Below are positions 35,434 to 44,191 of a DNA stretch of 64,000 bases, one piece after another. This stretch comes from Microbulbifer sp. MKSA007 (GTDB lineage: Bacteria > Pseudomonadota > Gammaproteobacteria > Pseudomonadales > Cellvibrionaceae). A program made the position numbers and the translations under genes. How positions within the stretch are numbered: position 1 is the stretch's first letter; each line of letters starts with the position of its first letter. The stretch lies in contig CP128431.1 in NCBI GenBank assembly GCA_032615215.1, positions 1 through 64,000 of the forward strand, read 5' to 3'. The notes below the pieces were generated by a model. It had not been told where the DNA came from. It was given only the letters and a program-made list of their open reading frames with translations, and did not search any database.

Positions 35434-36495
35434 TCAGATATAGGCTTTGGAAGGTTCAGCTTCCCGCACATCTGCCCGCGTACCAGTGCGAGACGAGGTC
35501 TCCATTGCCTCGATCAACGCATGAACCATCAGGGCATCATGTCCGGTCACTTTCGGATCGCGATGTTCAATGATGCTGAGCGCAAAATCGTCGATCAAAT
35601 CCCGGTGCCAGTCACACGGAAACGCCATAGGGTTCGCCCCGCCGCCTGTGCCGTCCTTCGAACCATTACGCCCGCCAAACACATCGATGGAGCCGTCACG
35701 ATAGGTCACCGTCAGCTTGCTGCCTTCCAGATGAGCGGACGCCTTTGAGCCATCAAACACCAGTGTTTCTTTCGCATCCGGATATGTCGCTGTCGTTGCC
35801 ATGATGGAGCCAACAGCACCGCTGTGAAACTCAACACCCGCAGTGGCAAAGTCTTCTGCTTCCATCTTGTGCGCACCGGTCGTGGCGCAAAGAGCCTGAA
35901 CAGATTTGGCCGGACCTGTGAGACTGAGCATCAGGTCCAGCACATGGATCGCCTGCGTGATGAGCACGCCGCCACCGTCTCTTTCATAAGTGCCGCGACC
36001 TGCCTGATCATAGTAAGCCTGATCCCGCCACCAGGGGATGTTCGCGCGCACCAGATGAATTTCGCCCAGAGCGCCTTCATCTAACAAAGCCCGCAACTGC
36101 CTTGCCCCTTCGCGGAACCGGTGCTGGAACACCACGCCGTACTTTACGCCGGCATAATCGCAAAGCTCCACCAGTTCAGCCGCAGCCTCATAGGTCCGTT
36201 CCAGTGGCTTTTCTGTCAGGATGTGCTTACCTGCGCTGGAGAACAGCTCCACCAGATCATGCCGTTGGTCAGGCGGCGTCAGCAGAAGGACGGCATCGAT
36301 CTCCGGATCGCCTGCGATCTCGTCAGGGCTGTCGAAACACGTCCAGCCGTACTTTTCAGCAACGGCCTCAGCCTTGGCTTTGGTTCGGTTGTAAAGGCCA
36401 GCAACCTCGACGTGATTTCTCAAAAGATCAAGCGCTTCGAGATGTGGTTTTGCGGCCATTCCCAAACCAACAACGGCCAGACTGATCGACGGCAT
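35434..36495 (-). CDS. Gfo/Idh/MocA-family oxidoreductase
   Basis: A 353-residue NAD(P)-dependent dehydrogenase. The Rossmann N-terminus SLAVVGLGMAAKPHLEAL, the family motif HILTEKPLERTYEAA (Glu-Lys-Pro with the catalytic Lys) and the C-terminal substrate domain with GGGVLITQAIHVLDLM are visible. Members oxidise inositols, sugars or sugar acids. It is the last gene of the minus-strand GntR-controlled operon, 133 nt after the ATPase, so it probably oxidises the imported sugar. It is convergent with the CUT2 operon and could also serve that pathway. Confidence 0.88.
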   Translation of the reverse strand: MPSISLAVVGLGMAAKPHLEALDLLRNHVEVAGLYNRTKAKAEAVAEKYGWTCFDSPDEIAGDPEIDAVLLLTPPDQRHDLVELFSSAGKHILTEKPLERTYEAAAELVELCDYAGVKYGVVFQHRFREGARQLRALLDEGALGEIHLVRANIPWWRDQAYYDQAGRGTYERDGGGVLITQAIHVLDLMLSLTGPAKSVQALCATTGAHKMEAEDFATAGVEFHSGAVGSIMATTATYPDAKETLVFDGSKASAHLEGSKLTVTYRDGSIDVFGGRNGSKDGTGGGANPMAFPCDWHRDLIDDFALSIIEHRDPKVTGHDALMVHALIEAMETSSRTGTRADVREAEPSKAYI

Positions 36496-36628
36496 TCAGA
36501 GCACTTCCTTCTGCACTGGTTATATATCAGGCAGTGTTTATACCAGTTTAGGTTGCCCCAGAAGAACGTGAAAACCCTGAGTCCAGAAAGGCGGTTCGTT
36601 GTCGAAACAACGAACCAGTTCGGGGAAC

Positions 36629-37714
36629 TTATACGGGAGACTCCAGCCGCATTTCAGTTCGAGCATCAAACATATGCAGCTTTTCTTTTTGGTAGGTCAC
36701 ATGAACTTGTGTGCCTTCTGCAATATCAGGCCGTTCGAGTGTGAAGATTTTAAGGCTTTCCTGTCCGATACGCACATGAACCAGCGTGGAAAGGCCCATG
36801 GGCTCAATCAGATCCACCGTTGCAGCCAGGGTGGCTGGACCTTCCTCTGTGATCATCAGATGCTCAGGCCGCACACCCAGAACAAGATCCATCTGATCCT
36901 TCAAACCCGCACTTTCCGGCAGAACAATCTGATGGTTCTCATCGGTCTGCAGGTGGTAGCCATCACCAGATGCACGAGCTGTGCCTTTGATGAAGTTCAT
37001 GGCCGGAGAACCGATGAAGGACGCCACAAAAACATTGGCTGGCTTGTCATAGATTTCCAGCGGCGTGCCCACTTGCTGAATATATCCATCATGCATCGCC
37101 ACGATTCTGTCGGCCATGGTCATGGCTTCAATCTGGTCATGGGTCACATAGATAGATGTCGCTTTCAGCTTACGGTGCAGCTTGCGGATTTCTGAACGCA
37201 TCTGTTCGCGCAAGCGCGCATCCAGATTGGAGAGCGGCTCATCAAACAAAAACGCCTGCGGATCACGCACAATCGCACGGCCCATGGCAACACGCTGACG
37301 CTGACCGCCGGAGAGTGCTTTCGGGCGACGTTCCAACAGACCATTCAGGCCGAGGATGTTGGAGACCCCGTTCACAGCACTGGCGATCTTCTCCTTCGGC
37401 GATTTGCGAAGGGTCATCGCGTAACTGATGTTCTCTTCCACGCTCATATGCGGGTAGAGCGCATAGGACTGGAACACCATGGCGATATCTCGGTCGCGCG
37501 GCGGCAGATCATTGATGATCCGCTCGTTGATGGAGATTGAGCCAGAGGTCACTTCCTCAAGCCCCGCAATCATGCGCAGTAAGGTAGATTTTCCGCAGCC
37601 GGACGGGCCTACCAGCACAATGAACTCGCCATCCTGAATGTTCAGGTCGATCCCGTGCAGAACAGCGGTGTTGCCGTAGGATTTGGTTGCCTCGGTGATT
37701 TGAATAGAAGCCAT
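36629..37714 (-). CDS. CUT1 sugar ABC transporter ATPase (MsmK/UgpC-like)
   Basis: A 361-residue import ATPase. GPSGCGKST (Walker A), LSGGQRQRVAMGRAIV (signature), FLFDEPLSNLDA (Walker B) and VTHDQIEAMTMAD (switch His) are all present. A C-terminal TOBE/MalK regulatory part follows (LVLGVRPEHLMI). The start MASIQITEATKSYG at 37714 is the family N-terminus; the open frame continues upstream into the permease gene only by chance. It serves the two permeases immediately upstream. Confidence 0.92.
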   Translation of the reverse strand: MASIQITEATKSYGNTAVLHGIDLNIQDGEFIVLVGPSGCGKSTLLRMIAGLEEVTSGSISINERIINDLPPRDRDIAMVFQSYALYPHMSVEENISYAMTLRKSPKEKIASAVNGVSNILGLNGLLERRPKALSGGQRQRVAMGRAIVRDPQAFLFDEPLSNLDARLREQMRSEIRKLHRKLKATSIYVTHDQIEAMTMADRIVAMHDGYIQQVGTPLEIYDKPANVFVASFIGSPAMNFIKGTARASGDGYHLQTDENHQIVLPESAGLKDQMDLVLGVRPEHLMITEEGPATLAATVDLIEPMGLSTLVHVRIGQESLKIFTLERPDIAEGTQVHVTYQKEKLHMFDARTEMRLESPV

Positions 37715-37725
37715 AAAGTACCTCG

Positions 37726-38577
37726 TTATCCTTTGACCGCACCGGCGGTAAGACCCTGCACCAGATAACGCTGGATGAGGAAGAAGAAGATTGCCGCAGG
37801 AATGAGCGCCAGGAAGCCAGCTGCCATCATCTGCCCGAAATCGACAGAGAACTTGGAGATGAACGTAAGCAGACCAACAGGGAAGGTGACAGCATCTGGA
37901 CTGCTGACCAGCATGAGCGCAAAGAGCAGTTCGCTCCACGCCGCGGTGAACACAAAGCCAAGCGTGGCTGCAATACCCGGCAGGGTGAGCGGGAAGATGA
38001 TCTTCACCAGAGCACCAAAACGCGTATTGCCATCAATCATGGCTGCTTCTTCAAGATCTTTGGGAATGCCGTCAAAAAACGACTGCATCAGAAAGGTTGC
38101 AAACGGTACGTTGAAGGCTGTGTAGACCACAACAAGCCCAAGCAGACTGTCCGTCAGCCCCAGCGGTGTGAGAATGCGGAAGATCGGTGCGATCAGCATC
38201 ACCAGCGGGAACATCTGAGTGATCAGCATCAGGACGATGATGATGGCCTTGCCGCGATACTGGAACCGCGAGAATGAGTATCCCGCTGCTGCTGCGATCA
38301 GCGTGGAAATGAGAGCCGTTGCGCCGGACACAATGGCCGAGTTGATAAAGAACTGCGGGAAGTCCGTATCCGTCATCACCTGCGCGAAGTTCGCCCATGT
38401 GGTCTCGGAGGGCCACATGCGGATGCCTTCAGAGTAAAGCAGGTTCGTGGGCGTCACAGCCACCTTGAACAGCCAGAAGAGCGGGAACAAGGCAAAGAAC
38501 AGAAAGCAGGCGAGCAGGCCGTAATGGACACTCCAGTCCACCATCCGTTGGCCCTTTGATTTTGCATAGTATGCCAT
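37726..38577 (-). CDS. CUT1 sugar ABC transporter permease (second)
   Basis: A 283-residue MalG-type permease with six hydrophobic helices. The EAA loop is KDLEEAAMIDGNTRFGALVK, where the ATPase docks. The C-terminus (FLIQRYLVQGLTAGAVKG) is typical of MalG-like proteins. It starts 9 nt after the first permease ends and stops 11 nt before the ATPase. Confidence 0.92.
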   Translation of the reverse strand: MAYYAKSKGQRMVDWSVHYGLLACFLFFALFPLFWLFKVAVTPTNLLYSEGIRMWPSETTWANFAQVMTDTDFPQFFINSAIVSGATALISTLIAAAAGYSFSRFQYRGKAIIIVLMLITQMFPLVMLIAPIFRILTPLGLTDSLLGLVVVYTAFNVPFATFLMQSFFDGIPKDLEEAAMIDGNTRFGALVKIIFPLTLPGIAATLGFVFTAAWSELLFALMLVSSPDAVTFPVGLLTFISKFSVDFGQMMAAGFLALIPAAIFFFLIQRYLVQGLTAGAVKG

Positions 38578-38586
38578 AACAGAGCC

Positions 38587-39525
38587 TCAGGTTTCGCGCA
38601 GCAGACTGCGTCTGATGAAGATGATGGAGACCGCATAAGCCAGCAGCAGAACCAGCAGTACAGCCGCGATTGCGGAGGCATAGCCAAAGTCCAGACGGCG
38701 GAAGGCCTGCGTGAAGATGTAGCTGGAGACAATCTGCGTTGAATCTGCCGGGCCACCATTGGTCATGACGATGATCAGATCAGCAAAGTTGGCGATCCAG
38801 ATGGTGCGCAGCATCAGCGTAATCGCAATGGTCGGCGCAAGAAACGGCAGTGTGATGCTGACAAACTGCTGCCTGCGGCTCGCGCCATCAATGGAAGCGG
38901 CCTCATAAATCTCACCTGGAATGGATTGAAGCGCTGCGAGCAATGTGATGGCAAAAAATGGAATGCCAAACCAGATGTTGGCAACAATCGGGCCCCACAT
39001 GGCCAGATCAGGATCCGACAGGATATTTGTCGGCTCACTTAAGATGCCAAGAGCAAACAGCCAATGGGGCAGGGGACTGATGACCGGATTGAACATCCAC
39101 GCCCAGTTGAGGCCTGACAAAAACGCTGGCACGGCCCATGGCAGAAAAACCAGTGATTGGATGATGCGCCGCCCGGGAAACGTGCGATTGAGCAAGAGAG
39201 CGAGCGTCAAACCCAGAAAGAATTGAAAGAACAGCGAGGTTACTGTCCACCAGAAGGTATTGAATAGCGCATTATGGAAGTTCTGGTCGTGCCAGACTGC
39301 TTCAAAGTGCGCGAAGCCCACATAGCCACCACTGAATGGATTGAGGATGCGAATGTCTCTGACCGTATACGTCAGGCCAACCACCAGCGGCACCATCATC
39401 ACCGTCACCAACAACACAATGGCTGGGCTGGCGTAAAAGTAGGGCTCAAGTCGGGATAGGAATCTGCGAGAGGTCACACCCTGCCGATTGGCAGGGTGTG
39501 CTCCAAGGTCTGTGGCAGTTGTCAT
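38587..39525 (-). CDS. CUT1 sugar ABC transporter permease (first)
   Basis: A 312-residue MalF-type permease. A cytoplasmic N-terminus (about 30 residues) precedes six hydrophobic helices, and the EAA loop is GEIYEAASIDGASRRQQFVS. ATG 39525 overlaps the stop of the binding protein gene by one base (TGATG), showing translational coupling; GTG 39528 is an alternative start. Confidence 0.92.
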   Translation of the reverse strand: MTTATDLGAHPANRQGVTSRRFLSRLEPYFYASPAIVLLVTVMMVPLVVGLTYTVRDIRILNPFSGGYVGFAHFEAVWHDQNFHNALFNTFWWTVTSLFFQFFLGLTLALLLNRTFPGRRIIQSLVFLPWAVPAFLSGLNWAWMFNPVISPLPHWLFALGILSEPTNILSDPDLAMWGPIVANIWFGIPFFAITLLAALQSIPGEIYEAASIDGASRRQQFVSITLPFLAPTIAITLMLRTIWIANFADLIIVMTNGGPADSTQIVSSYIFTQAFRRLDFGYASAIAAVLLVLLLAYAVSIIFIRRSLLRET

Positions 39526-40790
39526 CACTGTTTAGCCAGCCACTTTTTCTGTGCTGCAGAGAGGTAATCTCCCCACTCTTTGCCCAGCTCTTCCGCAGAT
39601 TTGCGGCCCAGCAGAGCTTCCTGACTGGTGCGGATGGACATGGAGTCTTTGAAGAACGCAAACTCTTCAAGGTGAGTTGGCATGGTCAGCGGGTGGACGT
39701 CCGGATCGGACAGTTCTTCAAACCAACCAGCAAACTGCGGGGTGTTGTAGTGCGGATCGCTCTCAGCATCCTTGTAGATTGGCAGAGTGCCAACACGCTT
39801 GGACCACTCAAGGTTGGCATCACGGCTCTGCAGCTTCGCGATCAGCTTCCAGGAAGCGTCTTTGTGCTCACTGTCAGAGAACATGGACCAGCCTGCGTAT
39901 CCGATGGTTGGATAGGCTTTGCCATTTGGCCCTTTTGGCATGGTGGTTACGCCAAAGTCGTTCGGGTCCATGCGCTGCGCAATACCAATCAGCGCATCTG
40001 GATCCTGATCCAACATGGCGCAGGTGCCGGAGTAGAAGCCCGCCACGATTTCGTTGAAGCCCCAGTTCAGGCTGTCTTTTGGAGCAAGGCCATCCTGATA
40101 AAGATCGACCATGAACTGCGCACCCTTAATCCACGCCTCGGTGGACATGATGCTGTTACCTTCTTCATCGAAGAACTGATCAGTGCCAGCGGTTGTTGCA
40201 CCAAACACCGCCCAGCCATTCAGGCCACCGGACCCGCCACGCAGACAGAAGCCGTATTTGCCTGGCAGTGCAGAAACTTTCTCAGCAGCCTCGCGGAAGT
40301 CATCCAGAGTTACCGGTGGCTTCTCAACACCAGCTTCTTTGAAGAGCTTCTTGTTGTAGAACATAGCGCGCAGATAGAAGCCGTAAGGCAGCATGTAAGC
40401 GGTGCCGGTGCCACTGCGGGCCATCTCAATGGTGCGGGCATTCAGCTTGTCTGTGCCATCCCAGCTTGTCAGGTAAGGCTCTAGGCTTTCAAGAGCGCCG
40501 TTATTGGCGTAAAGCGCAGCCCATGTGTCTGGCATTTCAACCACATCCGGTGTCTGACCAGCAGAAACCATGGTCGCGAACTTCTCGAATGCCTGCCCCC
40601 ATGGCAACGAGATAATTTCAACTTTGGTGCCCGGGTTTTCTGCTTCAAACTCAGAAACGATACCCTGCAAAACCTTGGTACGTTCCGGGCTCGTGATCAC
40701 TTCCACCAGCTGTAGGTTGGTTTCAGCAACTGCCGGACCTGCAATAGCTGTTGCCACAAGACTTGTGGCCAATAACTTCTTCAAACTCAT
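39525..40790 (-). CDS. CUT1 sugar ABC transporter binding protein
   Basis: A 421-residue family-1 extracellular solute-binding protein. The signal peptide is MSLKKLLATSLVATAIAGPAVA, and the mature part starts TNLQLVEVITSPER. FEAENPGTKVEIISLPWGQA and TPDVVEMPDTWAALYANNG are typical lobe-1 segments. ATG 40790 has AGAGG upstream. It directly follows the PLP lyase gene and precedes its permeases. The ligand is not inferable from sequence; many relatives bind oligosaccharides or glycosides. Confidence 0.9.
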   Translation of the reverse strand: MSLKKLLATSLVATAIAGPAVAETNLQLVEVITSPERTKVLQGIVSEFEAENPGTKVEIISLPWGQAFEKFATMVSAGQTPDVVEMPDTWAALYANNGALESLEPYLTSWDGTDKLNARTIEMARSGTGTAYMLPYGFYLRAMFYNKKLFKEAGVEKPPVTLDDFREAAEKVSALPGKYGFCLRGGSGGLNGWAVFGATTAGTDQFFDEEGNSIMSTEAWIKGAQFMVDLYQDGLAPKDSLNWGFNEIVAGFYSGTCAMLDQDPDALIGIAQRMDPNDFGVTTMPKGPNGKAYPTIGYAGWSMFSDSEHKDASWKLIAKLQSRDANLEWSKRVGTLPIYKDAESDPHYNTPQFAGWFEELSDPDVHPLTMPTHLEEFAFFKDSMSIRTSQEALLGRKSAEELGKEWGDYLSAAQKKWLAKQ

Positions 40791-40812
40791 AATTGCCTCT
40801 CCTCTAGCAATG

Positions 40813-41976
40813 TTATTCTGATGCGGCTCCCAACGCTTCTTGGAGGTCCCCCCAGAGATCCTCAGGGTCTTCAAGGCCGACATTCAGGCGAACGACGTGC
40901 GGTGACACGCCAAAGAATGCGGTTGAGTTTGGTCCTCCCGACTGAATAAGAGAGGCCTGTGCAGGGCAAATCAGGCTTTCATGCCCGCCCCAACTCACAC
41001 CGATTTTGAAAATTTTCAGGTGGTTACAAAGCGCTTCGACACTGACATTTTCTGCCAGCTCGATCGAAAAGAGACCGGACGTTCCACGCAGACCCGGGTG
41101 GGCCTTGTTCTGGAATGCCGGATGGAAAACTGTTTTAACCGCAGGGTGTTCCGCCAGTCTTTTGGCGATCTCCATGCCTGCCTGTTCATGGGCTTTCATA
41201 CGCAGTGGGAGTGTGCGCAGGCCCCGCAGCAGCAACCACGCCTCAAACGGCGACAGCTTGCTGCCCAGATACTGGGTCACTTCCCCACGGATCTGCGCAA
41301 CGCGCTCTGCAGACGTGGCGATCACACCAGCCACCACGTCACTATGGCCGCTGATGTACTTGGAAGCAGAATGCACCACAATATCACAGCCCAGTTTGAT
41401 CGGGTTTTGGAAGATTGGTGAAGCCCAACTGTTGTCAATGATTGTGGTCACACCCGCCTCTTTGGCACGCTCACACAGAGCCTTCACATCATGCGCCTCC
41501 ATGATCCAGCTGGTCGGGCTTTCCAGATAAAACAGGGAGTGGCCAGGTAGGGCGGCTTCAACGGTCGCCAGATTGCTGCCGTCAATATAGTCGATACTGA
41601 CACCAAACTTGCGCAGGAAAATCTCGAAGAAGCGGTAGGTATCCGGATAAACATGTTTGACGGAAAGGATCCGGTCTCCGGGTTTCACCACCGACAAGAT
41701 GGCAGACGAAATAGCAGCCATTCCGCTAGATAGTGCGAGAGCATCTTCAGAGCCCTCTAGCTTGGCGATTTTCTCCTCAAACGCACGCACAGTTGGGTTG
41801 ATGCCACGGGTGTAAACCGGACGGTTGATCTTGCCCGCGAAGGTGTCACACATCTCCTGATAGGAGGAGAAGGTGAAAAGCGAGTTCTGGAAAATCGGCG
41901 GCACCACCGCATCCGCAAAGGATGCTTCGTCATGCGCGACAACTGTTGCTGTGTCCTCCCCCCACAGATCGATCAT
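40813..41976 (-). CDS. Cystathionine gamma-synthase/beta-lyase-like PLP enzyme
   Basis: A 387-residue Cys/Met-metabolism PLP enzyme. NRPVYTRGINPTVRAFEEKI holds the Tyr-x-Arg that binds phosphate from the neighbouring subunit, ALSSGMAAISSAI is the phosphate-binding loop, TTIIDNSWASPIFQNP has the PLP-ring Asp, and VVHSASKYISGHSD has the Schiff-base Lys. It resembles MetC-type beta-lyases more than MetB, but activity cannot be settled by eye. The stop overlaps nothing downstream (22 nt gap to the binding protein), while its ATG overlaps the GntR stop (ATGA). Such an enzyme inside a sugar ABC operon is unusual. Confidence 0.88.
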   Translation of the reverse strand: MIDLWGEDTATVVAHDEASFADAVVPPIFQNSLFTFSSYQEMCDTFAGKINRPVYTRGINPTVRAFEEKIAKLEGSEDALALSSGMAAISSAILSVVKPGDRILSVKHVYPDTYRFFEIFLRKFGVSIDYIDGSNLATVEAALPGHSLFYLESPTSWIMEAHDVKALCERAKEAGVTTIIDNSWASPIFQNPIKLGCDIVVHSASKYISGHSDVVAGVIATSAERVAQIRGEVTQYLGSKLSPFEAWLLLRGLRTLPLRMKAHEQAGMEIAKRLAEHPAVKTVFHPAFQNKAHPGLRGTSGLFSIELAENVSVEALCNHLKIFKIGVSWGGHESLICPAQASLIQSGGPNSTAFFGVSPHVVRLNVGLEDPEDLWGDLQEALGAASE

Positions 41977-42698
41977 ACTAAGTCCGTTTCCTGTGCCATC
42001 TGCACAATATCTTCTTCAACCACACTCAAAATTTCCAAGGTATGTTTGCGGGCCTTCTCCGTGTCTCCACTGGCGATGGCGTCAAATAATTGTCGGTGAA
42101 ATGGAAAAGACCGTCCGGCAAAATCCTTGCGATCGAACGGCATCTCAAAAAAGCTCTCAAAAGACTCCCGCATCTGCTGCAACAGCTGCTCAAACAGCGG
42201 ATTTCCTGCTGCACGGTAGATGGAGAGGTGAAACTCAAGGTCCTCAGGGCCTGCAGTACCATTAAGGTGATGGACCGCTTCCATGTGCTCCAGCTTGGTG
42301 CGCATCTCTTCGATCTCATCAGGCGTTGCTCGCTGCGCCGCCAGAATGGAGGCTTCCACCTCCAACGCCCGGCGCACTTCCAGCGTCTGCAACAGGCCAT
42401 CCCGTTTGGTGGCAATGGACAGCGGCAGATAAACTGTTTTCTCTGAAAGTGGACGCTTCAGATAAGTGCCGGACCCACGGCGGATCTCAACAATACCCAG
42501 TGCCTGCAAATGACGGATCACCTCACGAATGGACGAGCGGCCAACTTTCAGGCCGTTCATCAGCTCTCGTTCCGTGGGCAGTCTGTCACCGGGCTGCAAG
42601 CCTTCCTCCACGATGAAGTCTGTCAGCGATTGCAGGATCGCATCGCTTCTGTCCTCGGTCTTGATTGGCCGAATTTTATTATTGGATGGGCTTGGCAA
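41973..42698 (-). CDS. GntR/FadR-type (FCD domain) regulator
   Basis: A 241-residue regulator. The winged HTH is GDRLPTERELMNGLKVGRSS followed by IREVIRHLQALGIVEIRRGS. The helical FCD effector domain includes LEVRRALEVEASILAA and DLEFHLSIYRAAGNPLFEQL, with the metal-ligand Asp/His pattern. FCD proteins sense small organic acids or sugar acids. First gene of the seven-gene minus-strand operon, so it probably autoregulates it. Confidence 0.9.
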   Translation of the reverse strand: MPSPSNNKIRPIKTEDRSDAILQSLTDFIVEEGLQPGDRLPTERELMNGLKVGRSSIREVIRHLQALGIVEIRRGSGTYLKRPLSEKTVYLPLSIATKRDGLLQTLEVRRALEVEASILAAQRATPDEIEEMRTKLEHMEAVHHLNGTAGPEDLEFHLSIYRAAGNPLFEQLLQQMRESFESFFEMPFDRKDFAGRSFPFHRQLFDAIASGDTEKARKHTLEILSVVEEDIVQMAQETDLV

Positions 42699-42744
42699 GT
42701 TGGGCTCCGCACAGATGTTCGTTTCATTTTGTCTGCCATCAGAC

Positions 42745-42758
42745 GTCAGACCAATTTT
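42745..42758. promoter_or_regulatory. Candidate GntR/FadR-type operator half-site
   Basis: On the minus strand AATTGGTCTGAC lies about 47 nt upstream of the GntR start and matches the left half of the FadR-subfamily consensus (TTGGTCTGACCAA). The right half is degenerate (GTCTGATGG), so this is tentative. Confidence 0.3.
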
Positions 42759-42939
42759 AGAAACAGGATTTTACGCTTGTAAATCCCAGCTGTGCACAAC
42801 CCCTGATTTATCGCAGCGCACCTAGAAGGAAAGCTGTGAAATATCAGCGTGGTATATAGGATGAAGAAAAATGGAGGCGTTCAACGCTGAAGGGCATACA
42901 TTCTAGAGAACAGAGACGTCCAAATGCGCAGGATGAAGG

Positions 42940-43383
42940 CTAAAATCCCTTGCTGTTGGCCGGTCCGTATCTATCAGACCGCCGATTCTCCAAATAGATA
43001 TTATGCGGGCGCACGAGAACACATCTATCAGCGACGTATTCTCTTCCAAGGTCAGAGGTGACGTACATACAGCACATCAACTCAGACTCCGATTTCTGTC
43101 TGACCTTGATGTAACCCTCTTGCACCCAACTGTGTGGGATCTTTCTTATCTTTAAATGCCGCTGAAAGGCTTGCCGATAGTACTCTGACGTTAGCAAGTA
43201 CGATACTTTGTTTTTTGGGTCAGGAGTGGTTGATAGATGAAACTGCAGTTCTTGAACTGCTTTTCTCTTCAAGAAGAGTTGGAACTTACCTAGTGCCCAA
43301 TAACCACCCAAGTCATTGCATCTGCTAATGAAACTATCAAGAAGATCGTTACATATGCCTTGTAACTCAGAACGTCTTGCCAT
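42940..43383 (-). CDS. Hypothetical protein, 147 residues
   Basis: I do not recognise this protein. It is soluble, basic and rich in aromatic residues, with no signal peptide or membrane segment. The N-terminal half is helical (MARRSELQGICNDLLDSFIS, then FQLFLKRKAVQELQFHLSTT). A beta-rich part around GYIKVRQKSESELMCCMYVT ends in VLVRPHNIYLENRRSDRYGP. GGAG six bases before ATG 43383 supports translation. AT-richer than its neighbours, it stands alone between two well-defined operons, which fits an acquired orphan. Confidence 0.55.
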   Translation of the reverse strand: MARRSELQGICNDLLDSFISRCNDLGGYWALGKFQLFLKRKAVQELQFHLSTTPDPKNKVSYLLTSEYYRQAFQRHLKIRKIPHSWVQEGYIKVRQKSESELMCCMYVTSDLGREYVADRCVLVRPHNIYLENRRSDRYGPANSKGF

Positions 43384-43489
43384 AACGGCTCCAGCCTATG
43401 ACGACCAACTTTAAAAAGTAACTCAAATTGGCCTTTCTGGGGCCATGCTTAATAGAACATTTTCTTTTCGCTAATTGCAACTCAATCCA

Positions 43490-43975
43490 TTAGTGCACAC
43501 GTCCACCAGAACCTTTTTTCACAATATCCGTCAGCACATGCGATGGCACTGGCAGCATGACCTGGCCTAGGTTTTTGAGGGTTTCAGCAAAGTTTGCGGC
43601 GGCTTGTTCAACTTCCTCACAACGCTGAGGGCAGGTGATGTGTTGCAGGCAGAATTTTGCTGTGTCCGTATCGTGTTGAAGCCCCGCGATCAGGCCCATC
43701 GTCAGGCATTCTTCGACACAAAGATGCTGGGAATCGTAGGGGTAGCATCGAAGCGGGCAGGCGGCACAGCGCTTCAGTGTACGCACATATTGAGAGAGGC
43801 TTGCCAGAGCCACGCCAGCATCCTGATGTCCAAGCGCTTCGCTGTACAGATCCCATGCCATTTCCCAAGGCGCGATGGAACCGGTTTCAAAGCCGGACGA
43901 CCACCGACGATAGCCTTCCAGAACCAGTCTTTCTGGTTGGCGTTCCAGATAAACATCATTTGCCCCAACATCCAT
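43490..43975 (-). CDS. Cysteine-rich helical protein with three CX3C pairs, unknown function
   Basis: A 161-residue cytoplasmic protein; no known family assigned. The N-terminal third is FETGSIAPWEMAWDLYSEAL. The centre has eight cysteines arranged as CAACPLRC, CVEEC and FCLQHITCPQRC, so three CX3C pairs lie on predicted helices. This spacing recalls helical metal-binding bundles (copper storage Csp, DUF326) but could also form disulphides. ATG 43975 has AGAGG upstream. It sits alone between an orphan gene and the divergent LacI regulator. Metal binding is inference from spacing alone. Confidence 0.6.
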   Translation of the reverse strand: MDVGANDVYLERQPERLVLEGYRRWSSGFETGSIAPWEMAWDLYSEALGHQDAGVALASLSQYVRTLKRCAACPLRCYPYDSQHLCVEECLTMGLIAGLQHDTDTAKFCLQHITCPQRCEEVEQAAANFAETLKNLGQVMLPVPSHVLTDIVKKGSGGRVH

Positions 43976-44191
43976 GGGTAGCGCCTCTTCCGTGCCTCTG
44001 GCAGCATCTCACTCCGCCAGTAATTTAAATATGAGTATCATAGTATAGTTTAATTGCACCCACGTGTTCAAGCAGGAGTTTTGGGTATGCTGACATTTAG
44101 CGGTTGAAGCCTCTTGATACACAGGGTGGTTGTGCTGGATAGCAAACTCATGCAAGCTCCGGTGCTTGCAACAGCACACCAAGAGGATCGG

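Noticed and set aside
39498..40484. 328-codon plus-strand frame opposite the sugar-binding protein gene
   Set aside because: Antisense to a gene with signal peptide and family motifs; low-complexity shadow.
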